From Flavobacteriaceae bacterium (GTDB lineage: Bacteria; Bacteroidota; Bacteroidia; Flavobacteriales; Flavobacteriaceae): DNA of 9,880 bases. Below, piece by piece: positions 1 through 6,432 of the stretch. The stretch is taken from NCBI GenBank assembly GCA_021151665.1, contig JAGKWW010000077.1:1-9880 (forward strand). Direction: 5' to 3'. The notes beneath the pieces are model-generated. The model made no database searches. It saw only the letters and a list, made by a program, of their open reading frames with translations, and was not told the origin of the DNA. Numbering within the stretch: position 1 is the first letter of the stretch; each line of letters starts with the position of its first letter. A program made the translations under genes and the position numbers.

Positions 1-12
1 CTTTATTATTTA

Positions 13-33
13 TAGTAGTTTTTTTAGTTGGTG
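13..33 (+). repeat. U-rich pre-terminator element, copy A
   Basis: The sequence reads TAGTAG, seven T, then AG-T-TGGTG, and sits directly 5' of a terminator stem. A near copy with eight T lies at 3249-3272, again directly 5' of a terminator stem. In both places CTTTA followed by AT-rich DNA precedes it (1-5 and 3229-3233). This may be a shared 3' module of small RNAs or a common flavobacterial terminator context; the window cannot separate these two readings. Confidence 0.45.
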
Positions 34-68
34 AAAATCCTCCACATCTGTGGGGGATTTTTTTATTT
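34..68 (+). terminator. Rho-independent terminator
   Basis: A 12-bp stem pairs 34-45 with 50-61 around the 4-base loop ATCT, with one G-T wobble (41/54). The T tract runs from 58 to 64. It probably ends a gene or small RNA lying left of the window, because nothing coding is seen in 1-142. A U-rich element immediately precedes it (13-33) and recurs before the terminator at 3278. I see no convincing TAnnTTTG promoter between this terminator and the start at 143. Confidence 0.85.
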
Positions 69-142
69 AAAATTTTTCGGGTTGTCCGCGCAAGGATAAT
101 GACAAAGATGCGTCTAACCTGTAAACCCCAACCACAGAACAA

Positions 143-1435
143 ATGAAACTGATCCTTACTTTTTTACTTACCGCATGCATGGCCACCCTTACCAAAGCCC
201 AGCCGCTTATTGACACCTGGACCATGAATGCCGGCCAGTATGCCAGCTATTGGCAAAACACCAACGGAAATCCAACAAACCCGTCGTTTGTATTTTATAC
301 GAGTACCACATTGGCCGATGTAACGAAGGTGTGCTACACGTCTTCCTACGTATATGTAAAGGCCGATGGAATGACCACCAATATGGGTCAGTTCCTGAAC
401 CCTGGTGCACCCACCGCGCAAAATTATACTTTCGCTTTTCCCCGCACACCTACTATACCCACAACCAAAACCATCTCACCAAAACTTGGAGCGATCGGTA
501 TGCTGAAGAATGGTGTTCCTATCTACGGACTTTCTAACGCACATTACTATAACGGCAGTGGCAACAACGGTATGGGTATGGGAACCTGGAATGTAGAAGT
601 ATATAAGTCTGAAGGCTTTGTGCTCGATGCCACGCTCGGGGCGCATCCCCAGCAACAGGGCGCTTACCACAGCCATGCAAAACCGTACTCGTTATATTCT
701 GTAACCGGAGCCACCGTGCATTCGCCACTCATTGGCTATGCCTTTGACGGATACCCTGTGTATGGCCCTTACGGCTATTCTACCGCAACCGATGCCACCA
801 GCGCTATAACGCGCATGCGTACAGGCTATTCGCTCCGCAACATCACTACGCGCACTACGCTGCCTTACAACGTATCGCTAACCTCAGCCAATTATGGCCC
901 TGCCGTAAGCACCACATATCCTATAGGAACTTACATAGAAGATTACGAATGGCTCGCATCAAACAACGGTACGCTTGATAAATATAACGGAAGGTTTTGC
1001 GTAACGCCTGAATATCCTGAAGGAACTTATGCCTATTTTGTTACCGTAGATGCTGCCGGCACCCCGCAGTTCCCGTATTATATTGGCGTAGAATATTATG
1101 GCGCCCCGTATGCCTCAGACCTGCTGCAAAACCCTAACATCACCATTCCGTCCGATGCTGTATGCAAAGTGCCACTTGGGATTGAAGAAGTGGCGCAGCC
1201 GGAGCGGTTCGCTGCTTACCCTAACCCGTCGTCAGGTGTGTTTACGCTAAGCCTGCCCGATTTAACCGGAAACTCGCTCGTTGAAATATTCGCCGTAGAT
1301 GGCCGAAAAGTTTATTCAAAAGAAATTACAGGTACTTCGGCAGAAATAAACCTCGCGACAAACGCTGATGCAGTACTGATAGTTAAGGTAACCAATTCCG
1401 GAAATACGTACACCACACGGATGATCATGAAATAA
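143..1435 (+). CDS. YHYH-domain secreted protein with T9SS type A sorting domain
   Basis: 430 residues. Residues 1-19 form a signal peptide, with likely cleavage at TKA-Q, so export to the periplasm is expected. Residues about 110-320 match the YHYH domain family as I know it: NGVPIYG near 123-129, AYHSH at 174-178, GYAFDGYPVYGPYG at 198-211, and LDKYNGRF with TPEYPEGTYAYF at 278-299. The name-giving YHYH motif is YHSH here. From about 357 (YPNPSSGVFTL) to the end lies a type A T9SS C-terminal sorting domain, which sends proteins through the outer membrane to the cell surface or medium. The molecular function of YHYH proteins is not established. The stop overlaps the ATG of the MbnP gene (TAATG), implying one operon and possible coupled translation. 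ATG 143 is chosen because the signal peptide starts there. Identity is confident; function is unknown, and a metal-related role is inferred only from the neighbours. Confidence 0.88.
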   Translation: MKLILTFLLTACMATLTKAQPLIDTWTMNAGQYASYWQNTNGNPTNPSFVFYTSTTLADVTKVCYTSSYVYVKADGMTTNMGQFLNPGAPTAQNYTFAFPRTPTIPTTKTISPKLGAIGMLKNGVPIYGLSNAHYYNGSGNNGMGMGTWNVEVYKSEGFVLDATLGAHPQQQGAYHSHAKPYSLYSVTGATVHSPLIGYAFDGYPVYGPYGYSTATDATSAITRMRTGYSLRNITTRTTLPYNVSLTSANYGPAVSTTYPIGTYIEDYEWLASNNGTLDKYNGRFCVTPEYPEGTYAYFVTVDAAGTPQFPYYIGVEYYGAPYASDLLQNPNITIPSDAVCKVPLGIEEVAQPERFAAYPNPSSGVFTLSLPDLTGNSLVEIFAVDGRKVYSKEITGTSAEINLATNADAVLIVKVTNSGNTYTTRMIMK

Positions 1436-2103
1436 TGCGTATAAAGGCAAAATATCTAATTCTGTTATTATTTTTTTCCGGCAGCTGTTTTTCCCAAAGC
1501 AGCTTGTCGGTTTTTTTTCATTTTGTATATGACGGGAATGCACTGGTAACCGGAACTTCTTACGACAATGAAGCCCATAGCACCACCATCAGCGTGGCAC
1601 GGCTGTACACTTCACAATTCTGCTTTTATAACAAAGGGCAGAAAGTTGCCGCTGTTAACAACAGCTGTTTTCTGTTGGATGTCGAAAAGCCTCAATCCCT
1701 GTCACGTACCCTTGCTATTCCCGACGGTTTGGTTTTCGACGAAGTCCGTTTCTTAATTGGCATTGACGAAAAAACCAACGATGCAGGAATTGGAAACGGC
1801 GACCTTGATCCGGCAAAAGACATGTACTGGGCGTGGCAAAGCGGTTACATCAACATGAAGCTGGAGGGAAAAACCGATGGTACCGACTTTACCTACCACA
1901 TTGGCGGGTTTCTCTCCCCCTACCTGTCGGCGCGGGAAGTACGCCTGCCTGCTACGCATAGCGAAAGTATTTCCATTTGCATCGACGTAAAAAAATTGCT
2001 GGATGTTACAAATGTGAAACTCACGCCACATATCATGTCGCCCGGACCAAAGGCAATGACAATGTCTGACCGCGCGCCCCAAATGTTTTCGATATGTCGA
2101 TAA
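1435..2103 (+). CDS. MbnP-family copper-associated protein
   Basis: 222 residues with a signal peptide (1-20, cleavage near CFS-Q), so exported. The family signature is visible: GNGDLDPAKDMYWAWQSGY at 120-138 followed by a KLEG strand, YHIGG at 154-158, and the C-terminal HIMSPGPKAMTM (199-210) ending near a MF pair. MbnP proteins are the substrates of the di-haem enzyme MbnH, which converts a tryptophan to kynurenine and so completes a copper site. The only tryptophans here are W132 and W134, so one of them is the likely target (inference). Histidines 29, 155, 175 and 199 are candidate ligands. Cys18 lacks a good lipobox, so a soluble periplasmic protein is favoured. The start ATG overlaps the stop of the YHYH gene, and the end overlaps the peroxidase start by 10 bases. 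This tight pairing with an MbnH-like gene supports the assignment. No T9SS tail is seen. Confidence 0.85.
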   Translation: MRIKAKYLILLLFFSGSCFSQSSLSVFFHFVYDGNALVTGTSYDNEAHSTTISVARLYTSQFCFYNKGQKVAAVNNSCFLLDVEKPQSLSRTLAIPDGLVFDEVRFLIGIDEKTNDAGIGNGDLDPAKDMYWAWQSGYINMKLEGKTDGTDFTYHIGGFLSPYLSAREVRLPATHSESISICIDVKKLLDVTNVKLTPHIMSPGPKAMTMSDRAPQMFSICR

Positions 2104-3121
2104 ATGCCGTTAAGCTACTATTGTGCACTATCGGTGCAGCCTTCTTAGTCACCGGCAGCGAGCCCGCGATACCTTATGGATGGCCGGAACCTGTTTACGC
2201 CCTGCCCGCCGGCGAAGAAGGGGCGGCAAGGGCGATGCTTGGCCGCGCGTTGTTTTACGATCCGCTGCTCTCATCAGATAAACAGTATCCTGCGCAAGCT
2301 GCCATTCACAGACCAGCGCGTTTGCCCACAATGACCATAAATTAAGCCACGGGATAGCCGACCGTATAGGGACCCGAAACGCACCTGCATTGCAAAACCT
2401 TGCGTGGAAAAAAACATTTATGTGGGATGGCGCTGTGCACCATATTGACGCCCAGGCATTGGCCCCTATTTCTAACTTTGCAGAAATGGATGAGAGCTTA
2501 CCGCATATCATTTCGAAACTAAGGCAATCGCGGATTTACCCCGAACTCTTTAAAAAAGCATACGGAGATACCACAATTACCGGCGAGCGCACCCTGAAAG
2601 CGCTATCAGGCTTTATGCTGACACTTATCTCGGCCAATTCGAAATATGACAAAGTGATGCAAAAGGAAAATGGCTTCTCCTTTACCGAAAGCGAGCAACG
2701 CGGGTATAACCTTTTTCAGCAGAACTGCGCCTCCTGCCATGCGGGGCCGCTATTTACCAATGATAAATTTGAACGCAACGGGCTGGCCGAAGATCCTGCG
2801 CTGAAAGATACCGGCCGTGGCACAATAACAGGAAAGAAATCGGATAACGGATTGTTTAAAGTGCCATCGCTGCGAAATGTAGAACTCACCTATCCGTATA
2901 TGCACGATGGGCGTTTCCCCAATTTGCAAATGGTGCTTTTTCATTACACCGAGGGCATAAAGCCGTCTAACAAACTTTCCCATCAACTTCGACAAAAAAT
3001 TTCCCTTAACGAGCAGGATAAAGGTGACCTGGTCAACTTTTTAAAAACCCTGACAGATGAGCAATTTATAACAGATAGCCGATATTCGTATCCGCGTCAA
3101 ATATTGCGCCCTTCGCCATAG
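2094..3121 (+). pseudogene. MbnH/MauG-like di-haem cytochrome c peroxidase, frameshifted
   Basis: Two frames together encode about 342 residues of one di-haem peroxidase. The first half (2094-2288, 65 codons) has a hydrophobic N-terminal export segment and the LGRALFYDPLLSSD motif. The second half (2288-3121, 277 codons) begins SCASCHSQTSAFAHND, with the first haem motif CASCH at 2291-2305. It continues with the HKLSHGIADRIGTRN and LAWKKTFMWDG segments typical of the MbnH branch, a second haem motif CASCH near 2726-2740, and YMHDGRF near 2898. One base, most simply a T, is missing at about 2288; adding it gives QYSCASCH. The first ATG of the downstream frame (2390) lies after haem 1, so that product alone would lack one haem. 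Such enzymes act in the periplasm and oxidise a tryptophan of partner MbnP, whose gene overlaps this one by 10 bases. Either the gene is freshly inactivated or the sequence has an error; no other damage is seen. Confidence 0.85.
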
Positions 3122-3185
3122 AGAAATCATATATAACAATAGAAAAGCGATATTGCGTTTCCATCCTAAAGCCGTAAACCCACCC

Positions 3186-3193
3186 TATATTTG
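3186..3193 (+). promoter_or_regulatory. Candidate Bacteroidetes -7 box
   Basis: TATATTTG fits the Bacteroidetes -7 consensus TAnnTTTG exactly and is followed by C, as is common. No TTTG -33 element stands at the usual 17-23 base distance; the nearest is TTTC at about 25. It lies 65 bases after the peroxidase stop and about 85 before the terminator stem at 3278, with no reading frame between, so it could drive a small RNA. Confidence 0.35.
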
Positions 3194-3248
3194 CTACAAG
3201 AAAATAAGACAATCCGCCCCCGGATTTACTTTAAAAAATATATAGAGT

Positions 3249-3272
3249 TAGTAGTTTTTTTTAGATGGTTGG
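3249..3272 (+). repeat. U-rich pre-terminator element, copy B
   Basis: The sequence reads TAGTAG, eight T, AGATGGTTGG. It matches the element at 13-33 (seven T, AGTTGGTG) and likewise stands just 5' of a terminator stem, five bases before its base. The two copies lie on either side of the YHYH-MbnP-peroxidase block. Confidence 0.45.
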
Positions 3273-3277
3273 TTTTT

Positions 3278-3314
3278 GAAAAACCCTTGTAGTGTCCCGC
3301 TGCAGGGGTTTTTC
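3278..3314. terminator. Bidirectional rho-independent terminator
   Basis: A 15-bp stem pairs 3278-3292 with 3300-3314 around a 7-base loop (3293-3299), with two G-T wobbles. The base of the stem is GAAAAACCC with GGGTTTTTC, giving a T run at the 3' side on both strands. It lies between converging genes: it ends the plus-strand peroxidase operon and, starting four bases past the ketoacyl-synthase stop (3318-3320), the minus-strand biotin operon. Confidence 0.85.
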
Positions 3315-3317
3315 GTT

Positions 3318-4478
3318 TTAGCGCGATACCAGGATACTTACAGCGTTACCGCCAAATCCGACCGCGTTAACCAATATTTTACGTAGCGATTTATGCATTG
3401 GGGGCGACTCCAGATAGGGCACAGGAATGAATTTGTTATTCTGTAGCATCATAATTGCCATTTCCAGGCTAAGGAGGCCTGAGGTTCCGAAGGTGTGGCC
3501 TATCTTCCACTTATTCCCCGTTAGCAAAGGCATATGGTTACCGAATACCGATTGTATAGCATTATATTCGGAGAGGTCGCCTTTTACGGTTCCGGGCGCA
3601 TGCATCACAATAGCATCAACTTCGCCAACATCTGTGTTTTTCAATGCCATTTGCATCGCACGTTTCAGGCTGTCGCCTTCCGGTGTGATAGAGGCACCGT
3701 GGGCAAGTATTTCTGTGGCATAGCCCACACCTTCAATAACAGCTAAGGCATTATGTTTACTGCCTGCTTCAAGGCATGCAACAGCAGCGCCTTCGCCCAA
3801 AATCATTGTATTCTCTTTTTTAGCCATGTCAAGCGCCCGGCACGGATATTCCCCGGGTGACTGGCTGTAAATCTTCATCGCTTTCATCTGAGCGATGGTA
3901 AATGGCGTGAGCGGGGCTTCGCTGCCACCGGCCAGAAACTTATCTGCCATGCCCGATCCCAGCCACGCTACGGCATTGAGCACTGCATGAAGCGCTGTAG
4001 AACAGGTGATGGAGTGCGATATCTCAGGCCCGGCAGTGGCAAGATCGGCGGCTACCCATGAGGAAATATTGCCTAGCGTTGTTGCCGGCGAAGCTTGGGG
4101 GCTCACTTTACCAAGCTTTGAAAAATCGTCGTAATGGTTTTCGAAAAGCTGCGTTGCCCCACGTGATGAACCAATGTTCACCCCAAATGTTTCGCCCGGT
4201 GCCCAACCCGCAAGCTTTACAGCGCTGCGTGACGCAGCAATTGCATATAGCACAGAGTCATCGAGATTTTTATACCGGGAGTCGGACGTGCGGATGCTGT
4301 TTACAATCTCAGCTTCATCGGCACTCAGGGCAGATACAGGTACGTAGTCCCCGCCTATTTTGTGTGAGGTAATAAAGTGCCGGTCCGACAAATAATTTCG
4401 CCAAACCTTTTCAGGTGTATGCCCTAAAGGAGATAAAGAACCAATAGAGAGTATCGAAACCGGTAACGCCACTTGCAA
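3318..4478 (-). CDS. FabF-type beta-ketoacyl synthase in the biotin operon
   Basis: 386 residues, a little shorter than FabF (about 410). This is a thiolase-fold condensing enzyme that joins malonyl-ACP to a growing acyl chain. The catalytic triad is complete: Cys159 in SITCSTALHAV, His293 in HAPGTVKGD (HGTGT in FabF), and His328 in KIGHTFGTSG. LGEGAA (228-233) and GFGGNAV (374-380) are further family motifs. The start is unusual: an in-frame TAA directly precedes codon 1 (TTG), codon 3 is GTG, and no ATG occurs before residue 177, so translation must begin at a non-ATG codon near TTG 4478 or GTG 4472. It is the last gene of the bioD-bioA unit, 37 bases after the SET gene. A role in making the pimeloyl chain for biotin is inferred from position; other lipid or polyketide roles remain possible. 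The gene product is a condensing enzyme with high confidence. Confidence 0.88.
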   Translation of the reverse strand: MQVALPVSILSIGSLSPLGHTPEKVWRNYLSDRHFITSHKIGGDYVPVSALSADEAEIVNSIRTSDSRYKNLDDSVLYAIAASRSAVKLAGWAPGETFGVNIGSSRGATQLFENHYDDFSKLGKVSPQASPATTLGNISSWVAADLATAGPEISHSITCSTALHAVLNAVAWLGSGMADKFLAGGSEAPLTPFTIAQMKAMKIYSQSPGEYPCRALDMAKKENTMILGEGAAVACLEAGSKHNALAVIEGVGYATEILAHGASITPEGDSLKRAMQMALKNTDVGEVDAIVMHAPGTVKGDLSEYNAIQSVFGNHMPLLTGNKWKIGHTFGTSGLLSLEMAIMMLQNNKFIPVPYLESPPMHKSLRKILVNAVGFGGNAVSILVSR

Positions 4479-4488
4479 TTAATTTCGG

Positions 4489-4496
4489 CAAAAATA
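4489..4496 (-). promoter_or_regulatory. Possible internal -7 box before the ketoacyl synthase gene
   Basis: Read on the minus strand this is TATTTTTG followed by CC, an exact TAnnTTTG match in the 37-base gap before the ketoacyl-synthase gene. No TTTG is found at the -33 position. A start about 7 bases downstream would give a leader of only some 4-10 bases before the TTG or GTG start. A chance match is quite possible. Confidence 0.22.
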
Positions 4497-4515
4497 CGCC
4501 AAAGTCAGGAGTTGT

Positions 4516-5118
4516 TTAATCGCGGTTCACGACTTTATGTTCAAAGTAGCAGGTTTTGATCGACCGTAGCGGAGCCTCGCCGCGCATCGCCTGGATGAAA
4601 GCTTGCCAATTGGCGGGCGAAATATAGGCCTGAAGCGGTTGAGATACAACACCAATGGTATCGAAGTTGGCTTCGATAGCAGCATCCCATTCTTTATAAT
4701 AACGCAGGATATCGTCTGGGTAAACTACCTTCCTGTCGGTCCCTTCATCCTCCGCTTCAAAAGGCTCTTCTACATTAAGGTAGCCATAATCATCGGTAAG
4801 CTGTTCGCCGGGATGGATGTCGCGTATCGCAATCTCAAAATCGTAGGCGGTAGACATGCAGCTTGGCCTAAAACTGTGATTTACGAACCGGGCATTATCC
4901 CAGCACAGAACCTTCTGCCCCTTTGCATTGGTAAAGCTGTATTTTTCCAGATGCTCTAATACAATCGGATTCAGCCTGCTGATATCATCATGTGTGTACA
5001 CTTTATCGAGGTCGTCCTGCACCCAGGTAATCGTACCCCTGGGGATAAATTTGCTTGCAACCACGCCATAGCCAATTGTATCATTGATAAAACGGAGCTC
5101 GGTATCGGGATGTATCAT
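4516..5118 (-). CDS. SET-domain protein, putative lysine methyltransferase
   Basis: 200 residues, a small single-domain protein with no signal peptide, so cytoplasmic. SET-domain hallmarks are visible in order: the N-terminal GYGVVASKFIPRGT (16-29), FVNHSFRPSC (78-87), and IHPGEQLTDDYGYLN (101-115), which corresponds to the usual GEELTYDYG core that lines the S-adenosylmethionine and lysine sites. The usual Cys-rich post-SET motif is not obvious; the C-terminal 85 residues contain only one Cys (190). SET enzymes transfer methyl groups to lysine side chains; bacterial members have few known substrates. The gene lies 24 bases after bioA and 37 before the ketoacyl synthase, so it appears to be transcribed with biotin genes, but no link to biotin chemistry is established. 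The start is the ATG at 5118, which places the first SET strand at the N-terminus. Confidence 0.8.
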   Translation of the reverse strand: MIHPDTELRFINDTIGYGVVASKFIPRGTITWVQDDLDKVYTHDDISRLNPIVLEHLEKYSFTNAKGQKVLCWDNARFVNHSFRPSCMSTAYDFEIAIRDIHPGEQLTDDYGYLNVEEPFEAEDEGTDRKVVYPDDILRYYKEWDAAIEANFDTIGVVSQPLQAYISPANWQAFIQAMRGEAPLRSIKTCYFEHKVVNRD

Positions 5119-5142
5119 ATAAGACGGTTAAGTCTTTTAAAA

Positions 5143-6432
5143 TTACATTATTTCGTCAACGGCCTGTTTTACAATATCATAAATATTTCTTAATAAATCG
5201 TCGCTAATAATATAGGGCGGCAGGATGTAAACAGTATTGCCCACCGGTCTCAGTATAACTCCGTTCGCAATGAAAAAATCATACAGCCTGTTTCGGAATC
5301 CTCCATAATAGTCTTCCTTCCCCTCACGGCGTATCTCAAAGGCGAGGATAACGCCCAAAACTCTAATGTTGTTTATTCGCGAATGTGTTTCTATCTGTCG
5401 GGCAAATTCAAGATGGCGGCTATTGACACGCGCTATATTATCCTGCATTTCCTCCGACAGCAACAGATCGAGCCCAGCGATAGCTGCGGCGCAGGCAGTC
5501 GGGTTTGCCGTAAAAGTATGCCCGTGGAAAAGTGCCTTGTTTACGTCATCATCATAAAAGCCATCAAACAACTCCTGCGTAAAGGTGGTAATTGCCATGG
5601 GAATAGTACCCGCGGTAAGCGCCTTAGACAGGCACATCATATCCGGCTGCTCATTTAGGTAGCTGCACGCGAAATGCCTTCCCGTTTTGCCGAAGCCAGT
5701 CATCACTTCATCGGCAATCGTGAAGATACCCGATTCCTTACAGATAGAAATCAGCGCATCCAATGCCGGTGCCTCGTACATCACCATCCCTGCCGCCCCC
5801 TGCACAAGCGGTTCAAAGATAAAAGCGGCATACTCGCCGGTTTCGGCAAGCCTGCGCAATGCATCGTAGCTCTCTTTCTCCCGGCCTTTTACAGGAACCG
5901 GTATCCGGGCTACTTCTATAAGCGAGCCGCTGAAGGCCTCGGTAAAGAAAGAAATACCGCTGGCCGCCATGGCAGCGAACGTATCACCGTGAAAGGCATT
6001 TTCAAAAGCAATGATCTTCGTTTTCTTCTGTCCTTTGTTGTAATAATATTGCAGCGCTACCTTGATGGCGATCTCCACCGCGGTTGACCCGTTATCGGAA
6101 AAAAACAATTTCTTCTGGTTCTGCGGAAGAAGCGGCAACAGCCTTTGCGCAAGTGTAACCGCGGGTTCGTGCGTAAATCCGCCAAAGAGCACATGTTCGA
6201 GCGTTGTAAGCTGGCGGTATATGGCATCGGCTATATAGCGGTTGCTGTGCCCATACGGGTTTACCCACCATGAAGCAATCGCGTCGATGTACCGTTTTCC
6301 TTTATCGTCCCAAAGTAGCGCGCCTTCGCCCTTTACAATTGGTATTGCGGCGGCGGCAGTTTTATGCTGGGTATAAGGATGCCACAGCATTTGGGCATCC
6401 AGCGATGCAATATTATTTTTCTCCATTGCCAT
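5143..6432 (-). CDS. bioA: Adenosylmethionine-8-amino-7-oxononanoate transaminase
   Basis: About 429 residues, the normal length. BioA is a PLP enzyme that moves the amino group of S-adenosylmethionine to 7-keto-8-aminopelargonate, giving 7,8-diaminopelargonate, the substrate of BioD. Using the numbering of the longest frame (one extra residue), visible motifs are WHPYTQHKT (18-26), SWWVNPYGHSN (55-65), NGSTAVE (115-121, phosphate contact), AFHGDT (147-152), DEVMTGFGKTG (242-252, with Asp242 expected to hold the PLP nitrogen), and SKALTAG with catalytic Lys271. HGHTFTANP (304-312) is also typical. The most upstream codon of the frame is TTG (6435). The ATG at 6432 or 6426 is a better start, overlapping bioD by 20 or 14 bases. 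The gene follows bioD directly and precedes the SET gene by 24 bases, so co-transcription is very likely. All key residues are present. Confidence 0.96.
   Translation of the reverse strand: MAMEKNNIASLDAQMLWHPYTQHKTAAAAIPIVKGEGALLWDDKGKRYIDAIASWWVNPYGHSNRYIADAIYRQLTTLEHVLFGGFTHEPAVTLAQRLLPLLPQNQKKLFFSDNGSTAVEIAIKVALQYYYNKGQKKTKIIAFENAFHGDTFAAMAASGISFFTEAFSGSLIEVARIPVPVKGREKESYDALRRLAETGEYAAFIFEPLVQGAAGMVMYEAPALDALISICKESGIFTIADEVMTGFGKTGRHFACSYLNEQPDMMCLSKALTAGTIPMAITTFTQELFDGFYDDDVNKALFHGHTFTANPTACAAAIAGLDLLLSEEMQDNIARVNSRHLEFARQIETHSRINNIRVLGVILAFEIRREGKEDYYGGFRNRLYDFFIANGVILRPVGNTVYILPPYIISDDLLRNIYDIVKQAVDEIM

Larger units (their letters stand above)
3200..3316 (+). ncRNA. Candidate small RNA between peroxidase gene and terminator
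   Basis: A transcript starting about 7 bases after the box at 3186-3193 would be about 115 nt. It would contain a perfect 6-bp hairpin with a CCCC loop (AATCCG at 3211-3216, CGGATT at 3221-3226), an AT-rich stretch, the U-rich element at 3249-3272, and a 15-bp terminator stem. No coding frame of useful length is present. The function is unknown and the call rests only on layout. The same DNA could simply be the 3' untranslated region of the upstream operon. Confidence 0.3.

Noticed and set aside
115..135. BirA-like half site (GTAAACC) near 121
   Set aside because: Only a half site is present, it lies upstream of the YHYH gene and not a biotin gene, and the same short string near 3171 shows it is not specific.
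1480..1497. Lipoprotein signal at Cys18 of the MbnP protein
   Set aside because: The residues before the Cys (S-G-S) do not form a lipobox with Leu at -3; ordinary cleavage near CFS-Q fits better.
1753..2082. Minus-strand open frame of 109 codons
   Set aside because: Antisense to the MbnP gene, no recognisable domain, no promoter or neighbours that support it.
2274..2291. Programmed -1 ribosomal frameshift in the peroxidase gene
   Set aside because: A -1 slip here would restore the protein, but no X-XXY-YYZ heptamer in the zero frame and no strong downstream structure is evident; a lost T is simpler.
2149..2511. Minus-strand open frame of 120 codons across the peroxidase frameshift
   Set aside because: Antisense to clear di-haem peroxidase sequence including the first haem motif; it is rich in Arg, Ala and Trp with no family features.
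5121..5136. Small inverted repeat AAGAC/GTCTT between bioA and the SET gene
   Set aside because: Only 5 bp of stem with a 6-base loop and AT-rich; too weak for a terminator and expected by chance.
5674..6087. Plus-strand open frame of 137 codons
   Set aside because: It lies wholly opposite bioA, which has all catalytic motifs; its own translation shows no recognisable motif and is a shadow of bioA codon use.
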